The notes below the pieces were generated by a model. It searched no databases and was not told the origin of the DNA. It was given only the letters and a program-made list of their open reading frames with translations. This document shows positions 52,520 to 61,186 of a stretch of DNA of 64,000 nucleotides, in pieces (the stretch's first letter is position 1; each line of letters opens with the position of its first letter). This DNA is from Saprospiraceae bacterium. Lineage in GTDB: Bacteria; Bacteroidota; Bacteroidia; Chitinophagales; Saprospiraceae. Location of the stretch: NCBI GenBank assembly GCA_020628645.1, contig JAHDES010000010.1, forward strand, positions 54,781 through 118,780, given 5' to 3'. The position numbers were made by a program, and so were the translations under genes.

Positions 52520-52957
52520 CTAAAAAAAGATGGAATCATAGACTTGTACACGCTCCCAAACATGCCCTGCCTCATCAATAAATTGAAGGTGTACATCTTC
52601 CACTTGATATTTCGCTTCATCTTCTTTGGAATCAAAAGAAACCACATAACTATAGGTGTAAGAATTATCCACCACTTCTCGATCAGACATCGCAGGTACG
52701 CCTAAATGCCACGCTTTGATGTATTTAGAAGATTCGATGAGTTTATGAATCGCCGTTTCAAAGGTTTTTCGATCTTCTTGATTATCTGGATTTTTTAACC
52801 AAAAATAAACGGCATGCACAAATTGTTCTTGGATACAACCATCCGTCGTAATGGCTTCTGTAGAGGATACACTTGTAGTTGGAGTACTTGGCGTATCACA
52901 ATTTGAAAATCCTAAAAAGAGACTTAATAGTAGAAAAAACGTGATTTTTTGAGTCAT
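52520..52957 (-). CDS. Dabb-domain (stress-responsive A/B barrel) lipoprotein
   Basis: A 145-residue protein with a lipobox (MTQKITFFLLLSLFLGFSNC, Cys20). A Thr/Ser-rich spacer leads to the Dabb fold: FVHAVYFWLKNPDN, then TFETAIHKLIESSK, SYTYSYVVSFDSKEDEAKYQ, and HLQFIDEAGHVWERVQVYD. Dabb domains form small dimeric barrels, often as monooxygenase-like or binding domains of unknown substrate. As a lipoprotein it lies at the outer membrane or periplasm. It is divergent from the membrane-protein gene at 52990, and 38 bp upstream of the pyrophosphohydrolase. Confidence 0.88.
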   Translation of the reverse strand: MTQKITFFLLLSLFLGFSNCDTPSTPTTSVSSTEAITTDGCIQEQFVHAVYFWLKNPDNQEDRKTFETAIHKLIESSKYIKAWHLGVPAMSDREVVDNSYTYSYVVSFDSKEDEAKYQVEDVHLQFIDEAGHVWERVQVYDSIFF

Positions 52958-52989
52958 TTTTGATAGATTTATTAAAATTTAAATTAGGT

Positions 52990-53421
52990 ATGATACAGCA
53001 GCTTCGTCGGTTTCATTTGTATATGGGAATTATCATCACTATTATTTTCCTTTTAACAGGTCAATATATGATGCACTTTTATGATTATATGGGAGCTGCC
53101 ACTCCCCTTGAACGTGTCCTTTTTCGTACGGGTCATTTGTACATCTTACTTGTCGGATTTATTCATTTGATGTTGGGTTGTTATTTTCAAATACGTAAAG
53201 ATCGTTTTAGACGAATCGCTCAAATCTTGGGTTCAATATTGATTACGATTTCGAGTATCTTAATTATTTTAAGTTTTATATTTGAACTCCCCACAGAATC
53301 GGTGGATGATCGTCCAATGGCAATTTTTGGCTTATTTATCGTTTTTGGTGGAGCATTATTGCATTTAGTTGCGAATATTCGTTTGGTAAATAAAAAATTA
53401 ACGACTCCAAAAACGCCATAA
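52990..53421 (+). CDS. Small four-helix membrane protein, unknown function
   Basis: A 143-residue membrane protein. I chose ATG 52990 (MIQQLRRFHLYMG) over the TTG at 52960. Four transmembrane segments are visible: IIITIIFLLTGQYMMHF, the LYILLVGFIHLMLGCYFQI region, ILGSILITISSILIILSFIF and AIFGLFIVFGGALLHLVANI. A few His and Arg residues lie at membrane edges. I do not recognise a named family. Short and divergent from the Dabb lipoprotein. Its end is followed directly by the AAGTT-type hairpins at 53427. Confidence 0.75.
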   Translation: MIQQLRRFHLYMGIIITIIFLLTGQYMMHFYDYMGAATPLERVLFRTGHLYILLVGFIHLMLGCYFQIRKDRFRRIAQILGSILITISSILIILSFIFELPTESVDDRPMAIFGLFIVFGGALLHLVANIRLVNKKLTTPKTP

Positions 53422-53426
53422 TTTGA

Positions 53427-53480
53427 TAAGCGAAGTTTCCTAACTTCGCTTAAACATATCCAGCAAGTTTCCCAACTTGC
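53427..53480. repeat. Two AAGTT-TCCY-AACTT hairpins
   Basis: An 11-bp perfect stem TAAGCGAAGTT with loop TCCT (53427-53452) and a 7-bp stem GCAAGTT with loop TCCC (53463-53480). The first matches the design of the hairpins at 886-938. The gap between convergent genes is right for a bidirectional terminator, but the recurrence suggests a dispersed element. Confidence 0.7.
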
Positions 53481-53513
53481 AACATCAGAATCAATCCTTT
53501 TTTCAAAAAAAAA

Positions 53514-55283
53514 CTATCTTTTCCAAAAACGCCATAAGGTTCCTCCTGCCAAAACTATCACTACAATTCCTATCAATGAATAGGTCATATCACCATACAA
53601 GACAAAACCAGTCGTAAATAAAATTCCATAGACTAAGAAAATACCCGCAAACATTTTGAGGAGTTCATTTGGTAATTGTCCCGTTGTAATTTCAGAGGAT
53701 TTTATTTGATTGCTTGCTACTCCTTCTGCAATGACAGGCTGCCATCCATTGGAATGAGGTTTGATAAATTGATAAAATTTAATCAAGGTAGAACGATCCG
53801 TCGGGCGTGTCATATAAGTTACTAAAATCCAACCGATAGTCGTAACAGCTACACTCACCAATAGTTCTTGATATGATTGCAAGCTCCCTTTTAATGGGCC
53901 ATATTTAAAAAGAAAGGCTACGATAAATGAAATTACCATCGCTGCAATCTCACTAAACGCATTAATACGCCACCAAAACCATCTTAATATAAACAACAAT
54001 CCTGTACCTGCTCCCATTAATACAATAATTCCAAAAGCATCTGCTGCTGACTCTAAATAAAGTGCAAAAATAGCCGCAAAAATCATCATAATCACCGTAG
54101 AAATTCGTCCTACCATCACCAATTCTTGCTGACTCGCTTCTGGTTTATAAAACCGTTGATAGACATCATTGACAATATAGGAAGAACCCCAATTCAGATG
54201 CGTTGAAATGGTCGACATAAATGCCGCGATCAAGGAAGCGATCACCAATCCTAATAAACCTGCTGGTAAATACGTCAACATAGCTGGATAAGCCAAATCA
54301 TCATTAATAATATTAGCATCTACATTTGGAAATGCTGCACGCAAAGCATCCATGTCTGGAAAGATAACTAAAGAAGCTAAGGCAATCAAAATCCAAGGCC
54401 AAGGTCGTAAGGCATAATGTGCGATATTGAATAATAGTGTTGCGCCAATGGCATTTTTTTCATCTTTTGCAGCTAACATACGTTGTGCTACATAGCCTCC
54501 TCCCCCTGGCTCTGCCCCTGGGTAATAAGAAGCCCACCATTGTACTGCCAAAGGAATGATTAAAAAGGTCAAAAAGACATCTTTATTTTCCATACTTGGA
54601 ATAATGTCTAATTTATCTACTACATTTTCATGGGTAATTAAACTACTCAAACCACCAATCTCAGGTAAATTTACAATTACAATTGCCGCCCAAATCGTTC
54701 CAATCATAGCAATAATAAACTGAAAAAAATCAGTAAGAATAATTCCTCTCAATCCTCCTATAGCTGAATAAATTACCGTTACAATGGAAGCAATAATCAA
54801 GGTTTGCTCTGGAGACAAGCCCAATAAAACACCTCCTATTTTGATAGCAGCCAAACAAACCGTCGCCATGATAAGGATATTAAAAACTACCCCTAAATAA
54901 ATGGCTCGAAATCCTCTCAGAAATGCCGCTGCTGAACCACTATAGCGTAATTCATAAAATTCTAAATCCGTCAACACTCCCGATCGTCGCCACAATTTCG
55001 CATAGATAAAAACGGTCATCATTCCTGTAATCAAGAAGGCCCACCACACCCAATTTCCTGCCACCCCATCTTTACGAACTAAGTCCGTTACCAAATTAGG
55101 CGTATCTGCAGAGAAGGTTGTTGCAACCATTGAAACACCTAAAAGCCACCACGGCATATTGCGACCAGAAAGGAAAAAATCAGAAGTGCTTTGTCCACTT
55201 TGACGTGCTACATAAAGCCCAATTCCAAGTGTAATGACAAAAAAGGCAATGATGAACGTCCAATCTAAGGAAGTCAGTATCAT
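53514..55283 (-). CDS. Sodium:solute symporter (SSS) family transporter
   Basis: A 589-residue integral membrane protein with about 13-14 hydrophobic segments. Family signs are LDWTFIIAFFVITLGIGLYVA at the N-terminus, then VSMVATTFSADTPN (the conserved Ser/Thr-rich sodium-site motif), the GGLRGIILTDFFQFI block, and the LLGLVIASLIAAFMSTIST block of the SSS core. It imports a solute with sodium; candidates are sugars or amino sugars, since the neighbour is nagB-PIG-L upstream on the same strand. A short palindrome (TAATGGTGTACCATTA) lies 37 bp before its ATG. Confidence 0.92.
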   Translation of the reverse strand: MILTSLDWTFIIAFFVITLGIGLYVARQSGQSTSDFFLSGRNMPWWLLGVSMVATTFSADTPNLVTDLVRKDGVAGNWVWWAFLITGMMTVFIYAKLWRRSGVLTDLEFYELRYSGSAAAFLRGFRAIYLGVVFNILIMATVCLAAIKIGGVLLGLSPEQTLIIASIVTVIYSAIGGLRGIILTDFFQFIIAMIGTIWAAIVIVNLPEIGGLSSLITHENVVDKLDIIPSMENKDVFLTFLIIPLAVQWWASYYPGAEPGGGGYVAQRMLAAKDEKNAIGATLLFNIAHYALRPWPWILIALASLVIFPDMDALRAAFPNVDANIINDDLAYPAMLTYLPAGLLGLVIASLIAAFMSTISTHLNWGSSYIVNDVYQRFYKPEASQQELVMVGRISTVIMMIFAAIFALYLESAADAFGIIVLMGAGTGLLFILRWFWWRINAFSEIAAMVISFIVAFLFKYGPLKGSLQSYQELLVSVAVTTIGWILVTYMTRPTDRSTLIKFYQFIKPHSNGWQPVIAEGVASNQIKSSEITTGQLPNELLKMFAGIFLVYGILFTTGFVLYGDMTYSLIGIVVIVLAGGTLWRFWKR

Positions 55284-55368
55284 GGTAAGTTGGTTTTCGT
55301 TTTATTATGATGCTATTGGTAATGGTGTACCATTAAACACTAATTAAAGGTAGTAAAAAAGATCAACT

Positions 55369-57318
55369 TTATTCAGCTTCGAATTTCCAGCGTCGAAAGG
55401 CTTCGATGGCTTCATAATCCGCTAAGCCTAATTGGTGATATGCCTGTGCAGTAGCACGATTGCGCGCTTCAGCTCGTTGCCAAAATTCTCGTTCGTCTTC
55501 CCCAGGAAAAGGAGGTGTATCTTTTTGAGATTGATGCATAAAAATGGCTCTACGTTTTTTATATAATTCTGTTGGACTTAATGGGACTGCCATTTCAATT
55601 TCGTGCATATCCCATTCATGCCATGCCCCTCGATAAAGCCACAACCAACAATCTTTCATCCATTTTTTGTTCTTCAGCGTTTTAAATGCTTCAAAGATGG
55701 CATCTAAACATACTCGATGTGTTCCGTGTGGATCGGCTAAATCTCCAGCGGCATACACTTGGTGAGGCTTGATTTGTTCCATTAAATTTTTAATGATTGA
55801 AATATCCGCTTTGCCAACTGGATTTTTTCTAGTAGAACCTGTTTCATAAAATGGTAAATCTAAAAAATGGATATTTTCATTCGGTACACCACAATATCGC
55901 GCTCCCGCTCTTGCTTCTCCTCGGCGGATTAATCCTTTGATAATGCGTACTTCTTCCGTATCTACATCTGTTTCTTGTTTTTTATTTAAATCAGAAATTG
56001 CTTTTTCTAAAATGGCTTGTAAATCAGTTTGATTAAGGTCTACCATCGTCCCAAATTCTTGCATAAACTCAATATAACGCATGGCATCATAATCGTGAAC
56101 AGCTATATTTCCTGATGTTTGATAGGCAACATGTACTTCATGACCTTGTTCTACCAATCGTAAAAAAGTACCGCCCATTGAAATGACATCATCATCTGGA
56201 TGGGGGCTAAATACAATCACTCTTTTTTTGGCGGGTTTGGCTCGTTCTGGTCGGTTTTTATCATCCACATTGGGTTTTCCTCCTGGCCAACCTGTAATGG
56301 TATTTTGTAGTCGATTGTGTACTTTTATGTTTAGTTCATAGGAAGTGGCATACTCAATGATAAGATCGCTTAAATGGTTTTCATTATAATCTGTATCGGT
56401 TAGTTTTAAAATAGGTTTAGTCGTTTTTTGCGATAACCAAATTACGGCTTTACAAATAAGATCATCATTCCAATTGCAAATACCAACCAACCAAGGCGTT
56501 TTAATACGGGTCAATTCTGCTGCTGCTGCTTCATCTACAATTACGCGCGTACGAGGATGTTCTTGAAGATAAGTGGAAGGAACACTTGATGTAATAGCAT
56601 CTTCTACCGCTCTTTTTAAAATACTCGCTTTATGTTGTCCCCATGCCATCAAATAAATTCGCTTTGCTTTCATTATAGTAGCGATACCCATCGTAATGGC
56701 ACGATATGGAACGAGTTCTGCTTTTCTAAATTCACGAATGGCATCCCGACGAGTGATATTATCCAAACGCACCAATCGAGTCAAAGACGTTTTCCATGCC
56801 CCCGGTTCATTAAAACCAATATGTCCTGTACGACCTATTCCTAATAATTGAATGTCAATGCCTCCTAATGCATCTATTTTCTTTTCATATTGTGTACAAT
56901 ATTCTTCTACTTCTTCTAAAGGAATCTGACCATCAGGAATATGAATATTTTCTCGTTTGATATTAACATGATCGAATAAGTATTCATTCATAAACCGCAC
57001 ATAACTTTGCTGTGCCTTGGGTTGCATAGGATAATATTCATCCAGATTAAAGGTGATGACATTAGCAAAACTAAGGTTTTCTTCCTTGTGCATACGTACC
57101 AATTCAGTGTATACACGTATAGGCGAAGAACCTGTTGCTAAACCCAACACCATCACTTCTCCTTCATACTGTTTTTGACGAATCGCTAAAGCGACGGATT
57201 GTGCTACATAAATGGAAGCATCCGAAGAATTATTCCAAATTTTGACTGGAAGTTGTTCAACTGATTTTAATTGATATTTGAGTACACTTGGAGCTTCTTT
57301 ATTGATTGGATTTGCCAT
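55369..57318 (-). CDS. nagB: NagB fused to a PIG-L/LmbE-type deacetylase domain
   Basis: A 649-residue fusion. Residues about 1-265 form a NagB-type glucosamine-6-phosphate deaminase (MVLGLATGSSPIRVYTELVR, the catalytic VITFNLDEYYPM segment, GIGRTGHIGFNEPG, and TMGIATIMKAKRI). Residues about 350-649 form a PIG-L/LmbE-like metal deacetylase (VIVFSPHPDDDVISMGG, DPHGTHRVCLDAIFEAFK). The fusion is known in Bacteroidota and would couple deamination with N-deacetylation of amino sugars. It lies upstream of the SSS symporter, so an amino-sugar uptake-and-breakdown unit is plausible. Confidence 0.93.
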   Translation of the reverse strand: MANPINKEAPSVLKYQLKSVEQLPVKIWNNSSDASIYVAQSVALAIRQKQYEGEVMVLGLATGSSPIRVYTELVRMHKEENLSFANVITFNLDEYYPMQPKAQQSYVRFMNEYLFDHVNIKRENIHIPDGQIPLEEVEEYCTQYEKKIDALGGIDIQLLGIGRTGHIGFNEPGAWKTSLTRLVRLDNITRRDAIREFRKAELVPYRAITMGIATIMKAKRIYLMAWGQHKASILKRAVEDAITSSVPSTYLQEHPRTRVIVDEAAAAELTRIKTPWLVGICNWNDDLICKAVIWLSQKTTKPILKLTDTDYNENHLSDLIIEYATSYELNIKVHNRLQNTITGWPGGKPNVDDKNRPERAKPAKKRVIVFSPHPDDDVISMGGTFLRLVEQGHEVHVAYQTSGNIAVHDYDAMRYIEFMQEFGTMVDLNQTDLQAILEKAISDLNKKQETDVDTEEVRIIKGLIRRGEARAGARYCGVPNENIHFLDLPFYETGSTRKNPVGKADISIIKNLMEQIKPHQVYAAGDLADPHGTHRVCLDAIFEAFKTLKNKKWMKDCWLWLYRGAWHEWDMHEIEMAVPLSPTELYKKRRAIFMHQSQKDTPPFPGEDEREFWQRAEARNRATAQAYHQLGLADYEAIEAFRRWKFEAE

Positions 57319-57756
57319 CTGTTTTTTATTTGGTCTAATAGTTAGATCTATTTTATAGTAATTTTACGGAAAAAAAACACCTTGTCCTAAAGTAATATAG
57401 ATAATCGTACCATAATTTATCTTGATGAATCTCCTCCAATTGTAGTTAACTTTAGTCCTACGTATTTTCCCCTATTTTTTTAAAGAGGTATTTTTCCGCT
57501 AACACTACCCTACAAATCCTTCTACATTTGTACTATACAAATAAGGACTAATCGTAATAAGTAGGCGGACAAAATTACTTGTATAAAAATGACTGCCCTC
57601 ATAAAAATCATAAATAATTGATGATAAGAAGATTATGTTGATTTTTTGAGGGATTACATAGGCATTTTTCATACTAATTTTTCTGCCCATAAACTTACCA
57701 CCTTATTAATTACAACTTAAAACATACTATTTTTTTACCAAAAACCTCAAAAAATC
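57319..57756. other. Non-coding gap with candidate promoter of the toxin-like operon
   Basis: A 438-bp AT-rich gap between nagB (minus) and the first toxin-like gene (plus). TACATTTG at 57523-57530 fits the -7 box and would give a leader of about 220 nt before the ATG at 57757. No -33 box is clear. The 61-codon frame on the minus strand here looks spurious. Confidence 0.45.
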
Positions 57757-58944
57757 ATGGCAAATACTTCCATCTCCGCACCGAGAAGATCTCCTGTTTC
57801 ATCTACAAAGAATGTATCTAAACCTTCTTCCGAAAATCCACTTGGCCCTCATCAGTTAGAGGAAAGTTATTTCAGTAGCACGGATAACTTTTTACTCCAA
57901 CAACTTTATTCAAATGTTATTTTACAGCAACAAGCACTTGATTTGTCGGGTATTGATCCCGGTTTAGCCACCAAGATAGATGCCTACAAATATCGAATGA
58001 ATAAGCATGCGCTATTTTTTTTAAATCAGTTATTTCCTGCATTTATCAGCCTAGTAAGTGATGCAAGCAATTTTAGTGCATTAATGGATCCTATTCTCTC
58101 CGAAGATCGTCCTTTATTATTAAAGGCTTATGGAAATAAAACGATTGCTCAACAAGTAAGTGCTACTATAACCGCTTCTTCTAACGAAGCTTTTTCGATA
58201 GCTGTTGATGCTAAGACTTTAAGTACAAATTACTCCTTAACAGAAAAATCTCTAGACTCCTACGCTATTGCTTATAATGATGCACTTAATGATGCCATCA
58301 AAAAATTGGGTGTTGCTGTTCAAAAAATCAATTCTAATATTGATGAACTCAATACAGCTATTCAACAAAACATAGAAGATATTGTGACTGGAGGAGAAGA
58401 ACTAGGTACATCAATAACAGATTTGGGAATTGGTATTTTAACTACAATAACTGGCGAAGCCGAAGAACCAGAAAAAAAAGGTGATAAAAAACCTGATAAA
58501 AACGAAGATAAAGACCCCAAAACTAATAAAAACAAAGCTCCAGATGTAGAATTCGCAGTGCAATCAATCAAACTAGCAAGCTCAGGTGTAGGCAAAGCAA
58601 CTGAAGCCATGAAAGCTTTAGAAGCCAATAATAAATCCTTGGCTGCTGCTTATCAACAAATGGCACAGGAAAATACACTCATAGCTATTGCCAAAGTGAT
58701 ACAAGCACAAAATCAACTATTTGTTGATATGTTTAAAACAAGTGGTACATCTATTCATGAGTTATACATTGATTGGTCAGCCGTCTCTACTGCACAAGAA
58801 CAAGTAAGTGCTACAGTATCAAATCTTAAAAGTCAAATAGAAGCAAATAATATAGCCGTAGATGCACAACGTGCCAATATTATCTGGGGAGCTTTTGCAG
58901 GACAAATAGACCTCTTAAAGAATGAAATAATTGGCAACAATTAA
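57757..58944 (+). CDS. Alpha-helical pore-forming toxin-like protein, hydrophilic-head component
   Basis: This 395-residue protein is almost entirely helical. The N-terminal region has the HBL/NHE-like pattern YSNVILQQQALDLSGID followed by the K-x-N-x-H helix (YKYRMNKHALFFLNQLFPAF). Residues about 232-265 form an insert rich in Lys, Asp, Glu and Pro (KKGDKKPDKNEDK), at the spot where the head domain of such toxins sits. The region just before it is only weakly hydrophobic. In tripartite toxins this is the A-type component with a hydrophilic head. No signal peptide. First gene of the set, followed 48 bp later by the second. Confidence 0.7.
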   Translation: MANTSISAPRRSPVSSTKNVSKPSSENPLGPHQLEESYFSSTDNFLLQQLYSNVILQQQALDLSGIDPGLATKIDAYKYRMNKHALFFLNQLFPAFISLVSDASNFSALMDPILSEDRPLLLKAYGNKTIAQQVSATITASSNEAFSIAVDAKTLSTNYSLTEKSLDSYAIAYNDALNDAIKKLGVAVQKINSNIDELNTAIQQNIEDIVTGGEELGTSITDLGIGILTTITGEAEEPEKKGDKKPDKNEDKDPKTNKNKAPDVEFAVQSIKLASSGVGKATEAMKALEANNKSLAAAYQQMAQENTLIAIAKVIQAQNQLFVDMFKTSGTSIHELYIDWSAVSTAQEQVSATVSNLKSQIEANNIAVDAQRANIIWGAFAGQIDLLKNEIIGNN

Positions 58945-58992
58945 TTTAAGCTATCTTTTAAAAAATTCATTTTTCACCAAAAACCATCTATC

Positions 58993-60117
58993 ATGGCAAA
59001 CACAACAATTCAAGCTGCCTCAAAAATAAATGCAGCAACTAAATCACAATCCTCTCAAGGACTCATTATTCAAAATTATTCGAATAGTGTTTTACAACAA
59101 CCCAATGTTGACTTCTCGGGCTTTAAAAATTTATTACCATATCAAACTCAAATTAATACGGGTTTGGGAAAAGCTCAAGGTCATGCTAAAACCTACCTCA
59201 ACACCATTCAGCCTTCTATCATCACGAATGTAACGAATATTAACAATTATTATCAATTACATAATGCTGTAGCTACTACACTTCCTCCAGGTTCAACCAC
59301 AAAAGAATGGATCGCGGCATTAAATACCTTGAAAGATCAATCTAGTCAATATTTATCAGATACCAATGGTGTAATTGCTAGTTTGAAGACCCTAAACACT
59401 AGTTTAGGTACAGATACCGCAAGTTTTAATCTAACAGTAACAAATTTAAATGCAGCAGTAAATGGCGATAATGGTGTTTTAAAATCCATTGATGGTCAAT
59501 TAGGTACGATTCAAGGTAAAATTGATGGTGCTATTGCAGGGATTGCCATAAGTGGCTTGGCTATTCTAGGGGGTGTATTCATTACTGCTGTAGGTGCAGT
59601 AGCCGATTTTGTAACTGCTGGCGCTTCTACTCCTGTAGTCGTTGGGGGTGTTGCACTCATCGCTGCTGGTGTAGGTGGAGAAGTAGCTTCTGCCGTTACC
59701 CTTTCCAACCTAAATAATGAAAAAGCAAAATTATTACGTGAAAAATCTACCCTTACAGCAGAAGTAAATTTAGCTTTAGGTATCAAAGGAGGCTATTCTT
59801 CTTTAGCGAACCAAGCAGGTGCAGCAATGAATGCAGCAACACAAATGCAAAATGCTTGGGAATTTTTAGGTGGAGATTTGAGTAATTTAATCAATGATCT
59901 TGAAAAAGGAACGACCTCTTCTGGTGAAGTACGTAAAATTTGGTTGACAGCCGCTAATTCTACAGTAGCTTCTGTTTTAAAAGATACCAACATTATCAAA
60001 ACTCAAATGTCAGGGACGAAACAATTAGTAGCACCAAAAGGAGAAAATATTGGTGACTATATCGTTAGCGTAGCAAAAAACGGAGCTACTCCCCAAGCTA
60101 GAGCGATGGCGTATTAA
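58993..60117 (+). CDS. Alpha-helical pore-forming toxin-like protein, two-TM head component
   Basis: A 374-residue protein of the HBL/NHE enterotoxin type. The NSVLQQPNVDFSGF motif near residue 32 matches the conserved segment of that family and is shared with the gene before. A long helical region leads to a strongly hydrophobic stretch, residues about 178-232 (GAIAGIAISGLAILGGVFIT, then VVVGGVALIAAGVGGEVASA), forming a potential membrane hairpin in the head domain. A second helical bundle follows. This fits the B-type, pore-lining component. It ends 22 bp before a strong terminator and the third gene. No signal peptide. Confidence 0.75.
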   Translation: MANTTIQAASKINAATKSQSSQGLIIQNYSNSVLQQPNVDFSGFKNLLPYQTQINTGLGKAQGHAKTYLNTIQPSIITNVTNINNYYQLHNAVATTLPPGSTTKEWIAALNTLKDQSSQYLSDTNGVIASLKTLNTSLGTDTASFNLTVTNLNAAVNGDNGVLKSIDGQLGTIQGKIDGAIAGIAISGLAILGGVFITAVGAVADFVTAGASTPVVVGGVALIAAGVGGEVASAVTLSNLNNEKAKLLREKSTLTAEVNLALGIKGGYSSLANQAGAAMNAATQMQNAWEFLGGDLSNLINDLEKGTTSSGEVRKIWLTAANSTVASVLKDTNIIKTQMSGTKQLVAPKGENIGDYIVSVAKNGATPQARAMAY

Positions 60118-60139
60118 TGCTTAATTAAAATAATAAAAT

Positions 60140-60172
60140 GGAAGGTCTAATTTCGCAAAAAATAGACCTTCC
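60140..60172 (+). terminator. Terminator between second and third toxin-like genes
   Basis: A perfect 10-bp stem (GGAAGGTCTA with TAGACCTTCC) and a 13-nt loop, followed by TATTTTTTTTC. It would make the third gene depend on read-through or its own promoter. Confidence 0.85.
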
Positions 60173-60205
60173 TATTTTTTTTCAATATTCAAAAAACCAA
60201 AAATC

Positions 60206-61039
60206 ATGACTAGTTCAAGTGCAGCTCCTGTTTCTACAGGGCTATTATCACAATCCATAAGTAATCTTCAATCCATGAGTCAGCAAATTGCAGCGATTAG
60301 TGGATTACCCTCAAATGCTGCATCAATTCAATCTTCTGCTCAAAAAGTAGTGCAACAAGATATTAGTGCGATCCAACAGACGCAAAAGGAAATTCAACAA
60401 TTTACCCCTACTGCTTTAACTGATTTGGAAAAAGCATCTAATATTTTGGATAGTGGAGCTAATTTAGATCAAGTAAAAACAATCATTCAATCTGTAAATA
60501 CATCTGCAGCTACTTTAAAAAAACAGGTTGACACCTTAAATACTACAATCATCACCAATAAAAATACAGCCATCCAACTTTCCAAAGATTTAGCTCCTAT
60601 TGAGAATGTATTGCATGATGAAATTTCTAATTTAAATGTTCAATTACAATCTGCTCAGCAAGAAGCTAGTGCCATTCGAAGTAAAGAAAAATATTTCCTT
60701 GCTTTAGGTATTTTTGGATTAGCAGGATTAGCTGCTGCAGGTATTGCGTTGGCAGTAGAAGAAAAAAAAGTAAATGATTTGGAATCAAAAGCAAGTAATC
60801 TTCGTGCTCAAATTTCAAGAATCCAAATGCTGGTTACAGGTGTGAATGATATCAATACCAATCTGTCAGAGCTGGCTACCGTTTTTAGCGATGTGCAAAA
60901 TGCAGTTGATTTTGTCAGCAGTGATATTAGTGAAATCATCAATGATTTAGATGACACCAGCGGCGGCATTGAAAAAGCAAAAATTTTTATTACCACTACG
61001 ATTGGTCAAGTAAAAACTTTAGCAACAGACGCTTCTTAA
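60206..61039 (+). CDS. Alpha-helical pore-forming toxin-like protein, single-hydrophobic-head component
   Basis: A 277-residue helical protein. Long heptad-like helices (residues 15-155) lead to a single hydrophobic stretch, residues about 162-186 (YFLALGIFGLAGLAAAGIAL), then a helical second arm. This is the C-type arrangement in tripartite pore-forming toxins of the Ahl/Smh kind. No signal peptide. It shares with its neighbours the A/C-rich leader with ACCAAAAA immediately before the ATG. The relation to the other two genes rests on topology and order, and is weaker at the sequence level. Confidence 0.65.
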   Translation: MTSSSAAPVSTGLLSQSISNLQSMSQQIAAISGLPSNAASIQSSAQKVVQQDISAIQQTQKEIQQFTPTALTDLEKASNILDSGANLDQVKTIIQSVNTSAATLKKQVDTLNTTIITNKNTAIQLSKDLAPIENVLHDEISNLNVQLQSAQQEASAIRSKEKYFLALGIFGLAGLAAAGIALAVEEKKVNDLESKASNLRAQISRIQMLVTGVNDINTNLSELATVFSDVQNAVDFVSSDISEIINDLDDTSGGIEKAKIFITTTIGQVKTLATDAS

Positions 61040-61067
61040 TTGCTATACCTTTCCTATTTCAAAATTT

Positions 61068-61104
61068 AGGCAAATGAATATTCCTCTTTCATTTGCCTTT
61101 TTTA
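61068..61104 (+). terminator. Terminator of the toxin-like operon
   Basis: A 10-bp perfect stem (AGGCAAATGA with TCATTTGCCT) and 11-nt loop followed by TTTTTT, 28 nt after the stop of the third gene. Confidence 0.85.
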
Positions 61105-61151
61105 TGTTTGAGCAGAAAAGAAATCTTGTTATTTCTATCAACTAATGTTGT

Positions 61152-61159
61152 TATTTTTG
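61152..61159 (+). promoter_or_regulatory. Candidate -7 box for the histone deacetylase-like gene
   Basis: TATTTTTG fits TAnnTTTG and lies 28 nt before the ATG at 61187, with TTG at 61126-61128 upstream. It supports the later ATG as the real start. Confidence 0.5.
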
Positions 61160-61186
61160 CATTATTATGGAAACCTTTATTTCGTA

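Noticed and set aside
57505..57690. 61-codon minus-strand frame in the gap before the toxin-like genes
   Set aside because: It overlaps the candidate promoter, has no motif and begins with MGRKISMK without any clear start context. Probably random.
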